Part shown: piece by piece, positions 45,043-54,965 of the stretch
Layout: every line of letters begins with the position of its first letter
Position numbering within the stretch: position 1 is the stretch's first letter
From: a bacterium
GTDB lineage: Bacteria; Bacteroidota; Bacteroidia; Bacteroidales; Muribaculaceae
Direction: 5' to 3'
DNA length: 64,000 nucleotides
Assembly: GCA_004563195.1 (NCBI GenBank)
Contig: SFTJ01000008.1
Span: forward strand, 62,001-126,000
Translations under genes and position numbers: made by a program
The notes under the pieces: generated by a model
Told to the model about the DNA's origin: nothing
Databases searched by the model: none
What the model saw: only the letters and a program-made list of their open reading frames with translations

Positions 45043-45264
45043 TTATGCCTCCTGCTCTTCATCGGCACGAAACTCCAGAATATCGGCAGGCTGACACTCC
45101 AGAATGGAGCAGATAGCATTAAGCGTGCTGAAACGTATGGCTTTAGCCTTACCCGTTTTCAATATCGACAGATTAGCCTGCGTGATACCTATCCTTTCAG
45201 CAAGTTCGCCAAGCGACATCTTTCGCCGAGCCATCATTACATCAAGATTAACTATTATTGCCAT
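45043..45264 (-). CDS. XRE-type helix-turn-helix regulator (YozG-like)
   Basis: A 73-residue Cro/C1-type DNA-binding protein starting MAIIVNLDVMMARRKMSLGELAE. The HTH is complete (ELAERIGITQANLSILKTGK), followed by the FSTLNAICSILECQPADIL helix. An upstream in-frame start would overlap the preceding gene; I prefer the ATG at 45264. The gene follows the DUF2975 membrane protein by 16 bases. Such HTH/DUF2975 pairs are common in bacteria and may sense a membrane signal or regulate themselves. Confidence 0.85.
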   Translation of the reverse strand: MAIIVNLDVMMARRKMSLGELAERIGITQANLSILKTGKAKAIRFSTLNAICSILECQPADILEFRADEEQEA

Positions 45265-45280
45265 AATTCTTCCGATTTGA

Positions 45281-45760
45281 TTAAATAGTAAGTTCTTGTT
45301 CCTCACTCACTTCCACAGCTATTGCATACAATTTGGCAAACACTATCAGCACAAAGCAAGTGATAAGCATATATTCATTGATATAGATCTCCAACTGACG
45401 AATACCATTATAAATAATATTCCCCGCATTGCCATCTACAAGCGAATACACAAAATAAAGAGCCGACAAAGCATACAGCCAACGATGATTGCCCCGGATA
45501 AACAACTTGCCCGCTGCAGCACCACGCCAAATCCTTACCAGAAACACAAGCAACACAACCACAAGTCCAAGCGCAAGCACATAGCGCAACACCACAAGCA
45601 ACACACACAGCCACTGAACATCTGCCATCTCCTCCGGCACATTAGCCACAACATAGTCGATAGTACCCCACGACTGAACACTCAAAAAAGCCACAAAAAG
45701 CCCGCAAAGCACCCCGCAAGCCACTATCAACCTCTTCAGTGATTTCGATTCATTTTTCAT
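45281..45760 (-). CDS. DUF2975 membrane protein
   Basis: A 159-residue protein with four hydrophobic helices (LIVACGVLCGLFVAFLSV, WLCVLLVVLRYVLALGLVVV, WLYALSALYFVYSLV and YMLITCFVLIVFAKLYAIAV), typical of DUF2975. The start is the ATG at 45760 (MKNESKSLKR). It has a good promoter and is the first gene of a two-gene operon with the HTH regulator. Function unknown. Confidence 0.82.
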   Translation of the reverse strand: MKNESKSLKRLIVACGVLCGLFVAFLSVQSWGTIDYVVANVPEEMADVQWLCVLLVVLRYVLALGLVVVLLVFLVRIWRGAAAGKLFIRGNHRWLYALSALYFVYSLVDGNAGNIIYNGIRQLEIYINEYMLITCFVLIVFAKLYAIAVEVSEEQELTI

Positions 45761-45792
45761 ATTACGATAATTATTTATTGTTAAACGATATG

Positions 45793-45824
45793 CAAAGATA
45801 AAACGCACATTTCTGTTTTACAAA
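45793..45824 (-). promoter_or_regulatory. Promoter of the DUF2975-HTH operon
   Basis: On the minus strand: TTTG (45821-45824), 20 bases, TATCTTTG (45793-45800), 32 bases before the ATG. Confidence 0.65.
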
Positions 45825-45856
45825 TAATATTTATCGTTTTTCGATAATTTAACACA

Positions 45857-48319
45857 TTACTCTTTCACAATTCTCAGTGTATGGCGGGAATGGGTGGTTT
45901 GCACCTGTAGCAGGTAGATGCCGGGGGTGAGTGTTTCTACCGAAATCTCGACCTCTTGTGCAGGTGTCACTTTGGCGCTGAGCACTTTGCTGCCTGAGAG
46001 TGAGTAGATTTCCACTTGCTCTATGGCATCGGCTGCCGCAACATTTAGCACATCGCGTGCCGGAGAGGGATATGCCATCACGCCGAGGGCATCGACTGCG
46101 ATGTCGACAAGCCCCGATTTCATACCCACTGTGAAGGTCTGGAACGAGGTGAGCATAGTGCACGGATTGACATTGTAATCGAAAATTGCTGCCTGATATG
46201 TCATCCCCACCACGGCATTCTTAAAGGGCACATTGAAGGTCACCACCTTTGACTGCCCTGCTGTGAGATCGAAAAATTCCGACGAGCCGCGGCACAGCGA
46301 GGTGCCTCCCATGCGATGTATGTAGGCATCGAGCACACCATTGAAATATCCTGCGGTGCAGCTCACGCGCAGGGTCATCTTCACATTGTCGGCGTTCACA
46401 TTATCGGCATTCTCTATGGTGAACGATGAAGCTCGAAGTGTGTAGCTGCCGCTATTCTCTTTCACGGTTACTTCGGCTGGCATCGATATCAAATTCCCTT
46501 CGTAATCAGCCATTGCCAGATAGTAATTGCCGGGCGCTATGTCGTCGGGCAGTCGGGTGATATGTTCTTGTGTCATTGATTCGCCGTTGCGGAGTTCATA
46601 CATCAAGCCTTCACCTTGATGCACTACGGTTAGGTCGTCATAGTTGAGCAGCACTGGATAGATGTATTGGCAATAGTCACCGCCTCGGTTTGTCACGGTG
46701 GCTGTCACCGAGTAGCGATAGTTTTTATAGAGTTGCGTGTTCTGTGTCAGTGCGGCATTTAGCAGTGGCTTATCCACCGAAGGTAGGCGGAATGTGGCAT
46801 TATTGCCTTCTTTTACCATAATTACATAAGGTGTCTTGCCTGGATACACTCTGCCCTTGGCATAGAGTTCGTGCGACATATCGTAGATGGCTGGATACAG
46901 GCGGTAGGTTCCGTCGGCAAGCCCGCCCATGGCGTTGGCATACACGCGTATGTTCTTGCCGGTAAGCGAATAGTAGTAGCTGCTCAGTATACACCAATAT
47001 ATATTGTTGCTCTGCACAAATGTCTCTTCGGAGGTCGATTCGTTGACTGCCATAATGCCAAGTCGCATATAGTAGTAGTCCTTAAAGATTGAGAATGAGG
47101 TCATTCCGGTCACACCGAACACCAGTTCGGTCATCGAGCCCAGGTCGGCTGTACCTCTATTGATGTTGCATTCGCCGTGAAAACCTATTTCTATCGTGGC
47201 TTCGCCGCCTTGGTCTTTCTTGATGTTATACACCATCTCAAGCCCTTTGCTGTATCCGGCATCGCTTCCACCTATGCCTTGCTCCGAGGGGTCGAGCGCC
47301 GACATCTTGAAATAGCCGTCATCGAGTCCCACCCAGCCCCAATTGATGTGAAAATAATCGTTCTTGTCGTAACCATCGCACACAAATGCGTGACCGCTTT
47401 TGGCATTATATCCAGCCAAATACACCACTCTGCCGTTGCGTAATTCGTTGTAGACGATATCGTTCCATTCATCGATGCCATAATAGGCTTTTTCTGCCAT
47501 CTTTATGCTCTTGTCGTATTTAAAATTATTGGGCAGAGCCTTAAACAGTTCGGCGGAGGGGGCTGTCGATGTGGCATAATTCATGCCGCAAGCCACTCCG
47601 CAACTATAAAGAAGCGTTGCCACAGCATTGGCTTGCTGCTCGTTGTAGCCGTTGCTGTAGTTATTGAGCATATTTTCCCAGTCGTAGGTGGTTTCGCCGA
47701 AATCCACGCTCAAGGTCACTGTTTCGCCTCCGAGGGTCGACTCGTAGCTACGGCTGCCTTCACCCACTTCGGGCCAATTGTGATGCTTCATCACTTGAGC
47801 CATAGCGGTGGCGAGGCATCCGGTGACGCTGCGGTTTGAGCCCACCATCGGGCAAAGATTGTTAAACGGCGTGCTTTGTCCCCATTGAGTTTTGAGCATA
47901 GGAGCTATCGAAGGGCGGGTGTCGGCAGTCTGCACGGGCGCCGAGGTGCGCTCTATGTTGTTATCGATGGCATATCCTATCTCTTCGCTATAGATATCGA
48001 GCATATCAGCCAAGCCGGGAGCCATATTTTGTGCATCAAATGCGCCTGATGTGCCATAGCCAAGCACTTGCTCGGCGGCGTCACTGCCCGACACTATCAC
48101 AAACCCTCCTGTCGAGGCATTAAACACATACAATCTGTTCTGCGAGCCTTCGGTTTTCACATAAGCAAGTTTCATTTGGGCTTGCGAAAGTGCTCGCAAA
48201 CGGCTATTGCCGCGCACAAATCGGTTTGCCGTTTCCAAGGCTTCATCCGTACTTATTTGCCTTGCCGATATCTGCAATAATGCGGCAATCATGGTAATAA
48301 CTGTTAATATGCGTTTCAT
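45857..48319 (-). CDS. C10-family (streptopain-like) cysteine peptidase with type IX sorting domain
   Basis: An 820-residue secreted protease. The signal peptide (MKRILTVITMIAALLQISA) is followed by a Spi-like propeptide to about residue 135. The C10 catalytic domain has C168 in SVTGCLATAMAQVM and H310 in SGHAFVCDGYD, with the INWGWVGLDDGYF segment. A long beta-rich middle region follows. The C-terminal 80 residues form a type IX sorting domain (YPSPARDVLNVAAADA, VEIYSLSGSKVLSAKV, PGIYLLQVQT). It would be exported by the T9SS, matching the PorU-like sortase encoded in the same window. A -7-like TAAATTTG lies at 48349-48356. Confidence 0.9.
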   Translation of the reverse strand: MKRILTVITMIAALLQISARQISTDEALETANRFVRGNSRLRALSQAQMKLAYVKTEGSQNRLYVFNASTGGFVIVSGSDAAEQVLGYGTSGAFDAQNMAPGLADMLDIYSEEIGYAIDNNIERTSAPVQTADTRPSIAPMLKTQWGQSTPFNNLCPMVGSNRSVTGCLATAMAQVMKHHNWPEVGEGSRSYESTLGGETVTLSVDFGETTYDWENMLNNYSNGYNEQQANAVATLLYSCGVACGMNYATSTAPSAELFKALPNNFKYDKSIKMAEKAYYGIDEWNDIVYNELRNGRVVYLAGYNAKSGHAFVCDGYDKNDYFHINWGWVGLDDGYFKMSALDPSEQGIGGSDAGYSKGLEMVYNIKKDQGGEATIEIGFHGECNINRGTADLGSMTELVFGVTGMTSFSIFKDYYYMRLGIMAVNESTSEETFVQSNNIYWCILSSYYYSLTGKNIRVYANAMGGLADGTYRLYPAIYDMSHELYAKGRVYPGKTPYVIMVKEGNNATFRLPSVDKPLLNAALTQNTQLYKNYRYSVTATVTNRGGDYCQYIYPVLLNYDDLTVVHQGEGLMYELRNGESMTQEHITRLPDDIAPGNYYLAMADYEGNLISMPAEVTVKENSGSYTLRASSFTIENADNVNADNVKMTLRVSCTAGYFNGVLDAYIHRMGGTSLCRGSSEFFDLTAGQSKVVTFNVPFKNAVVGMTYQAAIFDYNVNPCTMLTSFQTFTVGMKSGLVDIAVDALGVMAYPSPARDVLNVAAADAIEQVEIYSLSGSKVLSAKVTPAQEVEISVETLTPGIYLLQVQTTHSRHTLRIVKE

Positions 48320-48514
48320 ATTCGTATTGGCTGATGTATTTTATTACTCAAATTTAGCACATTATCGTATTTTTCACGTCGCAGCCACGCGCGTTTAATT
48401 TTTTTTAACACCACAAAACACAGGCGATTGCGCTCAAAATGCTCATCGCGAGCCATAGGCAAGACAAAAACATTACATTTGCATAAAAATCTAATATTTT
48501 GCATTGTCATATAG

Positions 48515-48544
48515 TTGATATCTCAGTAAATATCATTAAATTTG
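48515..48544 (+). promoter_or_regulatory. Promoter of the aquaporin gene
   Basis: TTG (48515-48517), 19 bases, TAAATTTG (48537-48544), 54 bases before the ATG. Confidence 0.6.
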
Positions 48545-48598
48545 ACTAATCAACAAGAACTAAAAAACCTAATGTTTAACTACTAAACTAAGTTTATT

Positions 48599-49267
48599 AT
48601 GAAGAAGTATTTAGCAGAATTGGTGGGTACATTCGTACTTACACTATTTGGATGCGGCACGGCAGTAAGCCTTAACTGTGGCGTCGACACCGCATCGGTA
48701 GTCGGGACTGCACTTGCATTCGGTATTGCAGTAGTGGCAATGGCATACGCCATAGGAGGCATCAGCGGATGCCACATCAACCCTGCCATCACCATCGGTT
48801 GCTTGCTTAGCGGCAGAATCTCGGGCAAAGATGCTGCAGGTTACATTGTAGCTCAAGTGATAGGCGCTATCGTGGCTTCGAGTGTGCTTTATCTTATGGT
48901 TTCTACCGCCGAAGTTGCTCCTGCCGGTACCGCTACAGGAGCTAATGCTTGCAATCTTGGCATAGCCAATGGCTTCATTGTGGAAGTGGTGCTTACTTTT
49001 GTGTTTGTGCTCGTGGTGTTGGGCGCCACCGACAGCAAGAAGGGCGCAGGCAACTTCGCCGGATTGGCTATCGGCTTGAGTTTGGTGCTTATCCACTTGG
49101 TGGGAATTCACTACACAGGCACTTCGGTCAACCCTGCTCGCTCGGTTGGTCCTGCTCTATTCGAAGGTGGTAAGGCTCTCGCCGACCTCTGGGTATTCAT
49201 TGTGGCTCCTATCATCGGTGCTGCTTTGTCGGCTCTCGTTTGGAAAGTTATCGGTTCTGACAAATAA
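48599..49267 (+). CDS. aqpZ: Aquaporin Z-like water channel
   Basis: A 222-residue MIP-family channel with six membrane helices and two half-helices. NPA motifs are at 61-63 (HINPAITIG) and 178-180 (TSVNPARSVG). The selectivity filter can be read as F41, H166, T175 and R181, the water-selective (AqpZ) pattern rather than the glycerol one. Monocistronic, with its own promoter and a strong terminator. Confidence 0.93.
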   Translation: MKKYLAELVGTFVLTLFGCGTAVSLNCGVDTASVVGTALAFGIAVVAMAYAIGGISGCHINPAITIGCLLSGRISGKDAAGYIVAQVIGAIVASSVLYLMVSTAEVAPAGTATGANACNLGIANGFIVEVVLTFVFVLVVLGATDSKKGAGNFAGLAIGLSLVLIHLVGIHYTGTSVNPARSVGPALFEGGKALADLWVFIVAPIIGAALSALVWKVIGSDK

Positions 49268-49316
49268 CCAAGAATTGCATAGAAAAGTAACAGATTACTT
49301 GTCGATATAAAAAAAT

Positions 49317-49364
49317 AATCTCAAGTCACGGCTTAATGCACGCGACTTGAGATTATATTTTTTT
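49317..49364 (+). terminator. Terminator after the aquaporin gene
   Basis: AATCTCAAGTC (49317-49327) and GACTTGAGATT (49344-49354) pair perfectly, followed by ATATTTTTTT. Confidence 0.85.
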
Positions 49365-49404
49365 GCTGGCACCCACTGCTATTCGCAGGCTTATGCGTTG
49401 ATTA

Positions 49405-50802
49405 TTATTCTTCTACTGCAAACATAGGGTCCCACGATGGCAATAATATCGGTTCTTGCTTGGTCAGCTTCAAGATTTCGGCAGGCACATATTTCTTGTC
49501 GAATACGAAGCGGAACATATATTCATCAAACCATTCGTCGGTCATAATCAGATTGCCGTTAAAGCCGCTTTCTTTACCCCAACTGTTCTCCACCATCCAG
49601 CGCAACGGTGCTTTGGTGGCAGCATCCACGTCAACTGCTATAAGAGTCATGGCGTGCGACGAACCGCTGGCATGGGTTAAGATGCGCTCGCGTTTGTCCA
49701 TTGTCAAGTCCACTCCGAGCAGCGATTTGTAGTCGAAGTTGTTCATATCGCAAGTGCCGAGCGAACGATTAAGGAATTTGCCTACATCGCATGAGATATA
49801 CATTGCCTCGTTGTTCTTTATCATCTCTATTGCTATGGGCTTGATTTGCTCCATAGGCAAATTGAGATACACCCAGTCGTGGCCGTCGTAGGTGTGGCGG
49901 TCGTATTGTATGCGATACACCTTGCCATATTCTCTCGATGGGTCGTTCATCACCAGTATGGTCTGTTCGTTCAGGTTATAGTCGCCCCAAAGTTCTTTGT
50001 AGAATTCCTTGGGAGTATAAGTCTTATCGCTCACGAGGCTGCCCGATGCGGTGCGGAATTCCCAACGAAATTCGGTAGGAGGCACGCCATAGGCAAGTGT
50101 GAGCATGTGATAGATGTTGCCGAGCATCTTCACCTTTTCGGCTTCGAGCTGCTTCTTCTGCGAGCCTGCGGCAGCGAGTTTGCGCAGCTGCATACCATAG
50201 TCGCGCAGTTGCCACTTCATTTGCGAAGCTATTTGCGATGTATTGTTGCTCGAATAGGTTTCGGGCATGGCTTCCTTGGGAACTACGCCATATTTCTCCA
50301 CCAGGTCGGCTACGCCGGTAAATGTGCCGCCGTCGCTCAGCGGATTGCAGAACAACCAGTCAACAAAGCGGTCATCAAATGGCTTGTCGGCTGTGTCGAT
50401 AACGCCTTGCAGGAAGAGATTTGATTTCTCAAGTTGGTCGAAAAAGAACAGATACACTTGCGAAAGTTCCAATTTGGGCAGGTTATGCTTATTGATAGCC
50501 TGCGAGCGGAGCACATTGAGGCCGGTAAACAGCCAGCAACGGCCCGACTGCTTCTGATTGGTGATGCCCTTAGTGTTCACTTGATACGAAAATTCACTTC
50601 GGGTCACGCCTTTCAGCGTAGAGATGTCGGTAGCCAGCACGCTGAGCGATGTCTGCGCCATGGCATTGCGAATAGCCACATCGGCGGCTGTTTGTTCTTG
50701 GCTTGCCAATTGGCTCAGCACCTTGGGTGTGATGGCTGTCTGAGCACTCATCATCCCGGCACCGCTCATCAGCAATGTTGCCATTAGGAGTGTTTTCTTC
50801 AT
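49405..50802 (-). CDS. C1-family aminopeptidase C / bleomycin hydrolase-like peptidase
   Basis: A 465-residue papain-type peptidase with an N-terminal signal peptide (MKKTLLMATLLMSGAGMMSA), unlike cytosolic PepC. The catalytic triad is C89 (QSGRCWLFTGLN), H383 (SGSSHAMTLIAV) and N406 (MVENSWGKESG). The length and internal insertions match the bleomycin-hydrolase group. It is likely periplasmic, trimming peptides. It is last in a minus-strand run with two unknown secreted proteins and the DUF3078 gene; the gap to the next gene upstream is 45 bases. Confidence 0.9.
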   Translation of the reverse strand: MKKTLLMATLLMSGAGMMSAQTAITPKVLSQLASQEQTAADVAIRNAMAQTSLSVLATDISTLKGVTRSEFSYQVNTKGITNQKQSGRCWLFTGLNVLRSQAINKHNLPKLELSQVYLFFFDQLEKSNLFLQGVIDTADKPFDDRFVDWLFCNPLSDGGTFTGVADLVEKYGVVPKEAMPETYSSNNTSQIASQMKWQLRDYGMQLRKLAAAGSQKKQLEAEKVKMLGNIYHMLTLAYGVPPTEFRWEFRTASGSLVSDKTYTPKEFYKELWGDYNLNEQTILVMNDPSREYGKVYRIQYDRHTYDGHDWVYLNLPMEQIKPIAIEMIKNNEAMYISCDVGKFLNRSLGTCDMNNFDYKSLLGVDLTMDKRERILTHASGSSHAMTLIAVDVDAATKAPLRWMVENSWGKESGFNGNLIMTDEWFDEYMFRFVFDKKYVPAEILKLTKQEPILLPSWDPMFAVEE

Positions 50803-50847
50803 TGTTTCGGTGTTTTATTGGTTTATAAAATATTTTTGTCGTCTTGG

Positions 50848-51366
50848 TTAATATTCGGGATTCTCCACCGGTATGTCGTAGGAGAGTATTCTCACTTGCA
50901 CCACAAAGGGAGTGGCTCGTTTTCGGGGTTTATCCCCGGCATAGTAGTAGAAAGCGCGATGCTTGTCGAACGAAGCCACCGACACTTGGCGGGTTTCGCC
51001 GTCTTTGAGCTCGCATGCCACGCTCACCTCGCGCTCGTGTATCATAGAGCCCTCGGTGTCGCTATATCGCATGAGCATACGCACCCGTGTGATGCGTCGG
51101 CCTGTATTATTGGTTATCAAAAACGATTCGCGACTATCGCTTGCGCGCTTCACATAGCCTTTTATGGTTATTGCACCTTTGCGAAATTTCACATCGGCGG
51201 TGTCGGTGCGGGTGGTATCCACCTCGCCTCCTCTGCTATCGGTCATAACCCACTCTCCCACTTGCACGGCATCGCTTCGAAGCGACTTGCGTGTGGTTTT
51301 CACCTTGCCTGTGGCGGTTAATGCCATAGCCGTTGTCATAATTATTGCTATTATCGCAGTTCTCAT
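50848..51366 (-). CDS. Secreted unknown protein
   Basis: A 172-residue protein with a signal peptide (MRTAIIAIIMTTAMALTATG) and a beta-rich body (VKFRKGAITIKGYVKRA, RRITRVRMLMRYSDTEGSMI, PFVVQVRILSYDIPV). It looks like a small immunoglobulin-like fold; no family is recognised. It lies 25 bases downstream of the gene at 51392 in the same operon-like run. Confidence 0.65.
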   Translation of the reverse strand: MRTAIIAIIMTTAMALTATGKVKTTRKSLRSDAVQVGEWVMTDSRGGEVDTTRTDTADVKFRKGAITIKGYVKRASDSRESFLITNNTGRRITRVRMLMRYSDTEGSMIHEREVSVACELKDGETRQVSVASFDKHRAFYYYAGDKPRKRATPFVVQVRILSYDIPVENPEY

Positions 51367-51391
51367 GGATTTTGTGATTCTGTGTTCGCTA

Positions 51392-52006
51392 CTAAAGGTA
51401 TCTTATCTCTCCGGTTGCAGTGTCGTTGTCGTCGGCTGTGGGATATATACGGTGAAATCCCACCGGGAGTTCTTCTTTTTCCATATCGGGAATCAGCGAA
51501 ATTCCCTTAAAGAGGCTCGGCAGAAATCGAGCCAGGTTGATTCGGAATCGGAAGCTGATTTTTCGATGTTCAAACACCAGCGATGCTCCGTTTTCGCCCA
51601 TTCGAGCCACGCATTGCACGGGGTGCTTGAGCACGCTGCCTTCGCGGGCGCTGTAGAGCCAAATGGCATACACATTGGCATCGACCGATGGCTCAAGATA
51701 GCCCATCACTGTGCCGGGGAGCAGTTCATTATCGTCGGAATCGAGATACACTGCTCGATAGCGCATTCCTCCGAGCACATCGCCGCAACGCTCTATGAGT
51801 AGCGTAGTGTGCTCTTGGGCATAATACCATATTCCTTCGATGGTGCGAGAGCCGGCTTCATCGCATATTGCTCGCGCCGTGTCCTCATTATATCCGGCAA
51901 GTATCTGCGACTCCTTGGGCACTTGAGTTTTCGACTCGGCTTGTGCGGCAACGCTCACGAGCATCGCCATCACCATAGTCACAATATTTCTCAGCGGCAC
52001 CTTCAT
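51392..52006 (-). CDS. Secreted unknown protein
   Basis: A 204-residue protein with a signal peptide (MKVPLRNIVTMVMAMLVSVAAQA). The mature part has GTIEGIWYYAQEHTTLLIE-type strands (here SRTIEGIWYYAQEHTTLLIE) and VMGYLEPSVDANVYAIWLYS, suggesting a beta barrel or lipocalin-like domain (the IEGIWYY turn), but no family is certain. It starts 12 bases after the end of the DUF3078 gene. Confidence 0.65.
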   Translation of the reverse strand: MKVPLRNIVTMVMAMLVSVAAQAESKTQVPKESQILAGYNEDTARAICDEAGSRTIEGIWYYAQEHTTLLIERCGDVLGGMRYRAVYLDSDDNELLPGTVMGYLEPSVDANVYAIWLYSAREGSVLKHPVQCVARMGENGASLVFEHRKISFRFRINLARFLPSLFKGISLIPDMEKEELPVGFHRIYPTADDNDTATGEIRYL

Positions 52007-52018
52007 AATCAGTTAACA

Positions 52019-53482
52019 TCAGTCGGTGGCAAAGCGATAAGCCAGACCGAAGCTTAAAATCTCCTTCAACTGCCAGTAGTCCCAATCTTCGTTCTTTGCA
52101 GCCGATTTGTCGTAGCGCAAATGCACATTAAGTGTTGTGGTCAAGTTCGACGTAACATTGAAGTTAAATGTGTTCTGCCAATCGCCTTGCACATATTTAT
52201 AATTTGTGAACGCATACACGCGGGTCTCCCAACGAATGGCTTGATTGAATTTCCAATTGAACTTAAGGTCGATTTTCGAACCCACATCGTGCTTGGTCTT
52301 GTGGCCTTCCTTGATACCAAAATTCTGCGGCGCGGGATTTTCTTTCGAGAGGCAATACTTCAAGTTGTATGACACCGGCGAAATCTGCAAGTTCACCGAG
52401 CGCCATCCGTCCTTGCTGGCATTGCTGAATGTGATACCGGCACCCACGTTCATTTCGGCGGGACTCAAAAATGATGTGCGTCGGCTGTTAGAATTGGCTT
52501 GATAGTTATTGAACAACTGGGTCTTGAATTGCATTGTGGCTGAATAATACCACTTTTTTATAGCCTTGATACCCACTTGGGTGTTCCACTGAAAATAGTC
52601 GTCGCTCAAGCTGTAGCGGCGCTCTGTGTCTTCGGGGGTGGTTATCACGCCCACACGATAGCGTATAGTGTTCTCAAAGAGATATTTTTTATGAATATTG
52701 GTGTTCAACTTCACATTCCACTGCATATCGCTTATTACGTTCAAGTTATTGTTGCCACCTTGATACCAGTTTTCCGACACATACGACTGCGAGAAGTGCA
52801 ACGAACCCGAGAATGTGTGAAGCCAGTTGTGCACATTCACCTTCTCGCGCTTGGCATCTACCCCGAGTCCCGATTTTATATCGCGCTCTTCTATCTTGAG
52901 CATACGGGTCTTGGGATCTACCACGCTCACAAACTCTTTTGGCGGTTCGGGCAATTTTTGCGCATTGTAGAGAACCACTTCGGGCGAATGGGTTATGGCA
53001 TAATTCATCACATCTCTATTGCGATTTGTTTCCTCGATGGCTTTATTGAGCCAATCGCGGTCTACGTCAAGACAATATTCGCTCGCCGGAACAAACTGCT
53101 TTATGCTGTCGGCGCGCAGCGTTTGACGCTTGAAAATAAGAGGCAAATAGGAGTAGTTGGGACGCAGCAATATAGCATCGTAGTTGAGGGTATACCAGTC
53201 GTCGAGCGTGATTGCCGGGATGCGTGATAAAGGCTTTATGCTGTCGGTTTTCGCTTCCTTAAGGTCCTTCTGAATCGATACGGGAACAATTGCCACTGCC
53301 ACCGAATCGGCATATTCTTTGGTTTTATTACCTAAAAGCACTGTGTTAACTCGCGTCGCAGCTGTCGCCAACGAGTCTTCATATACATCTGCCTTATTTA
53401 CCGACATCGCATTGCCGCATGTTGCCGACAATGCAATTAACGAACACAATATCCTATATAGAGTCTTATTCTTTATTTGCAT
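52019..53482 (-). CDS. DUF3078 outer-membrane protein
   Basis: A 487-residue envelope protein. I chose the ATG at 53482 (MQIKNKTLYRILCSLIALSA), which gives a signal peptide; a GTG nine codons upstream is less likely. After an N-terminal region of about 200 residues, the DUF3078 domain starts near FSGSLHFSQSYVSENWYQGG and consists of alternating strands to the terminal FGLAYRFATD, as in a beta barrel. It is the first gene of the minus-strand run 53482-49405. A promoter-like pair lies at 53515-53548. Confidence 0.82.
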   Translation of the reverse strand: MQIKNKTLYRILCSLIALSATCGNAMSVNKADVYEDSLATAATRVNTVLLGNKTKEYADSVAVAIVPVSIQKDLKEAKTDSIKPLSRIPAITLDDWYTLNYDAILLRPNYSYLPLIFKRQTLRADSIKQFVPASEYCLDVDRDWLNKAIEETNRNRDVMNYAITHSPEVVLYNAQKLPEPPKEFVSVVDPKTRMLKIEERDIKSGLGVDAKREKVNVHNWLHTFSGSLHFSQSYVSENWYQGGNNNLNVISDMQWNVKLNTNIHKKYLFENTIRYRVGVITTPEDTERRYSLSDDYFQWNTQVGIKAIKKWYYSATMQFKTQLFNNYQANSNSRRTSFLSPAEMNVGAGITFSNASKDGWRSVNLQISPVSYNLKYCLSKENPAPQNFGIKEGHKTKHDVGSKIDLKFNWKFNQAIRWETRVYAFTNYKYVQGDWQNTFNFNVTSNLTTTLNVHLRYDKSAAKNEDWDYWQLKEILSFGLAYRFATD

Positions 53483-53878
53483 TTTTATTGAGGTTTTTCT
53501 TAATATCACGATTGCAAAATTAGCAAAAAAATAATGTTTGACGCCAAAAATTACAGCATTGTAATCTAATTTGGGAAAATTTAACCACCATTTGCTACTT
53601 TAGGCACAATATTTCCACCCGCCCTGGTGCAGAATTGTCATTTTGATTCTCTCTAAAAAATATTAATGAAAACCAAATAACGCCAAAAGCATTATCGAAT
53701 ATCCGAAATTTCACTACTTTTGCATAAGATACGTTTTTGGTGGGAGGCAATAGAGCAAGCCCCCTTGCTTTCACTATGCACTATCGTTGCCCCGATAAAT
53801 GCAATTATCAATATCAAAACAGATTATTGCTTACCACTCGCACAAAACAGATATTCACATAAATCAAATAATACAAGT
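53483..53878. other. Divergent intergenic region
   Basis: It holds promoter-like elements for both directions: TAATTTTG at 53515-53522 on the minus strand with TTTG 22 bases further up, and TACTTTTG at 53715-53722 on the plus strand. A small palindrome TTACA/TGTAA (53551-53564) could be an operator. The 155 bases before the plus-strand ATG contain no real frame. Confidence 0.45.
53715..53722 (+). promoter_or_regulatory. Candidate -7 box of the alcohol dehydrogenase gene
   Basis: TACTTTTG, 156 bases before the ATG at 53879. Confidence 0.45.
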
Positions 53879-54953
53879 ATGAACAGTTTTCAATTTCAAA
53901 ATCCGGTAAAAATAATATTTGGCGAAGGCAAAATAGCTTCAATCAGCCGTTTGCTTGCGCCGGGCACCAAGGTGATGATGACCTATGGCGGCGGTTCAAT
54001 AAAGCGTAACGGCATCTACAAGCAAGTGACCGATGCGCTGAGCCAATGCACCATAATAGAGTTTGGCGGCATCGAAGCCAACCCTGATTACGACACTCTT
54101 ATGCGAGCCATTTCGCTCGGTAAATCCGAGAAAATCGACTTTATTCTCGCCGTAGGCGGTGGCTCGATTATCGATGGCACCAAATTCATAGCTGCAGGCA
54201 TCAACTACGATGGCGACCCGTGGGAATTTGTTGCCGGTAAAGCCAAAGTGCCTGCCGCATTGCCATTCGGCACGGTGCTCACTCTGCCCGCCACCGGCTC
54301 GGAGATGAACTGTGGCGCCGTAATCTCGCGCCGAGCCACGCAGGAGAAATATCCGTTCAATAATCCTGAAGGTTTTCCGCAATTCTCGGTGCTCGACCCT
54401 ACCGCGGTCTATAGTTTGCCGCAGCGACAAGTGGCCAACGGAATAATCGACACTTTCATTCACACTACCGAGCAATATCTCACCACTGCCGGCAGCCCCA
54501 AAGTGATGGATCGCTTTGCCGAGGGCGTGCTGCGCACTCTCATTGATATCGCGCCTCGCATCTTGGCTGAAGGTGATAGAAAATATGCCGATTGCGCCGA
54601 CTTTATGATGGCTGCCACTATGGGCCTCAACGGATTTCTCGCTATGGGAGTAGATGAGGATTGGGCTACTCACATGATTGGCCACGAACTCACCGCTCTG
54701 CACGGCCTCGACCACGGCGTGACTTTGGCTATAGTGTGGGAAGGCACTATGCACGTGATGCGCCGCGAAAAGGAAGCCAAATTGCTGCAATATGCTCGCG
54801 AGGTGTGGGGCATTTCGTGCGGTGAAACCGATGAAATCATCGATAAAGCCATGCACCATCTGCAGCCGATTTGAGGCTCGAAACTGGAATCTTGGCGAAA
54901 ACGGCATTGTCACCCCTCAAAAAGTGGAGGAAATATTGCGTTCTCGTCTCTGA
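53879..54953 (+). pseudogene. YqhD-like iron-containing alcohol dehydrogenase, C-terminal deletion and frameshift
   Basis: An NADPH-dependent aldehyde reductase of the BDH/YqhD group. The start is MNSFQFQNPVKIIFGEGKI at 53879. Visible are the nucleotide-binding FILAVGGGSIIDGTKF and metal-site segments NGIIDTFIHTTEQY and MIGHELTALHGLDHG. The frame holds to DEIIDKAMH at about 54856, then runs to a TGA at 54872-54874. Another frame continues family sequence, ICSRFEARNWNLGENGIVTP, then QKVEEILRSRL, to the TGA at 54951-54953, after which a terminator lies. Roughly 26 residues normally found between these parts are absent, so about 80 bases seem deleted out of frame. Assembly error is as likely as true decay. 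Confidence 0.82.
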
Positions 54954-54965
54954 TAATTGCCATAT

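Noticed and set aside
53720..53878. N-terminal extension of the alcohol dehydrogenase from a TTG at 53720
   Set aside because: The TTG overlaps the -7 promoter box and the extension has no family sequence; the ATG at 53879 gives the usual N-terminus.
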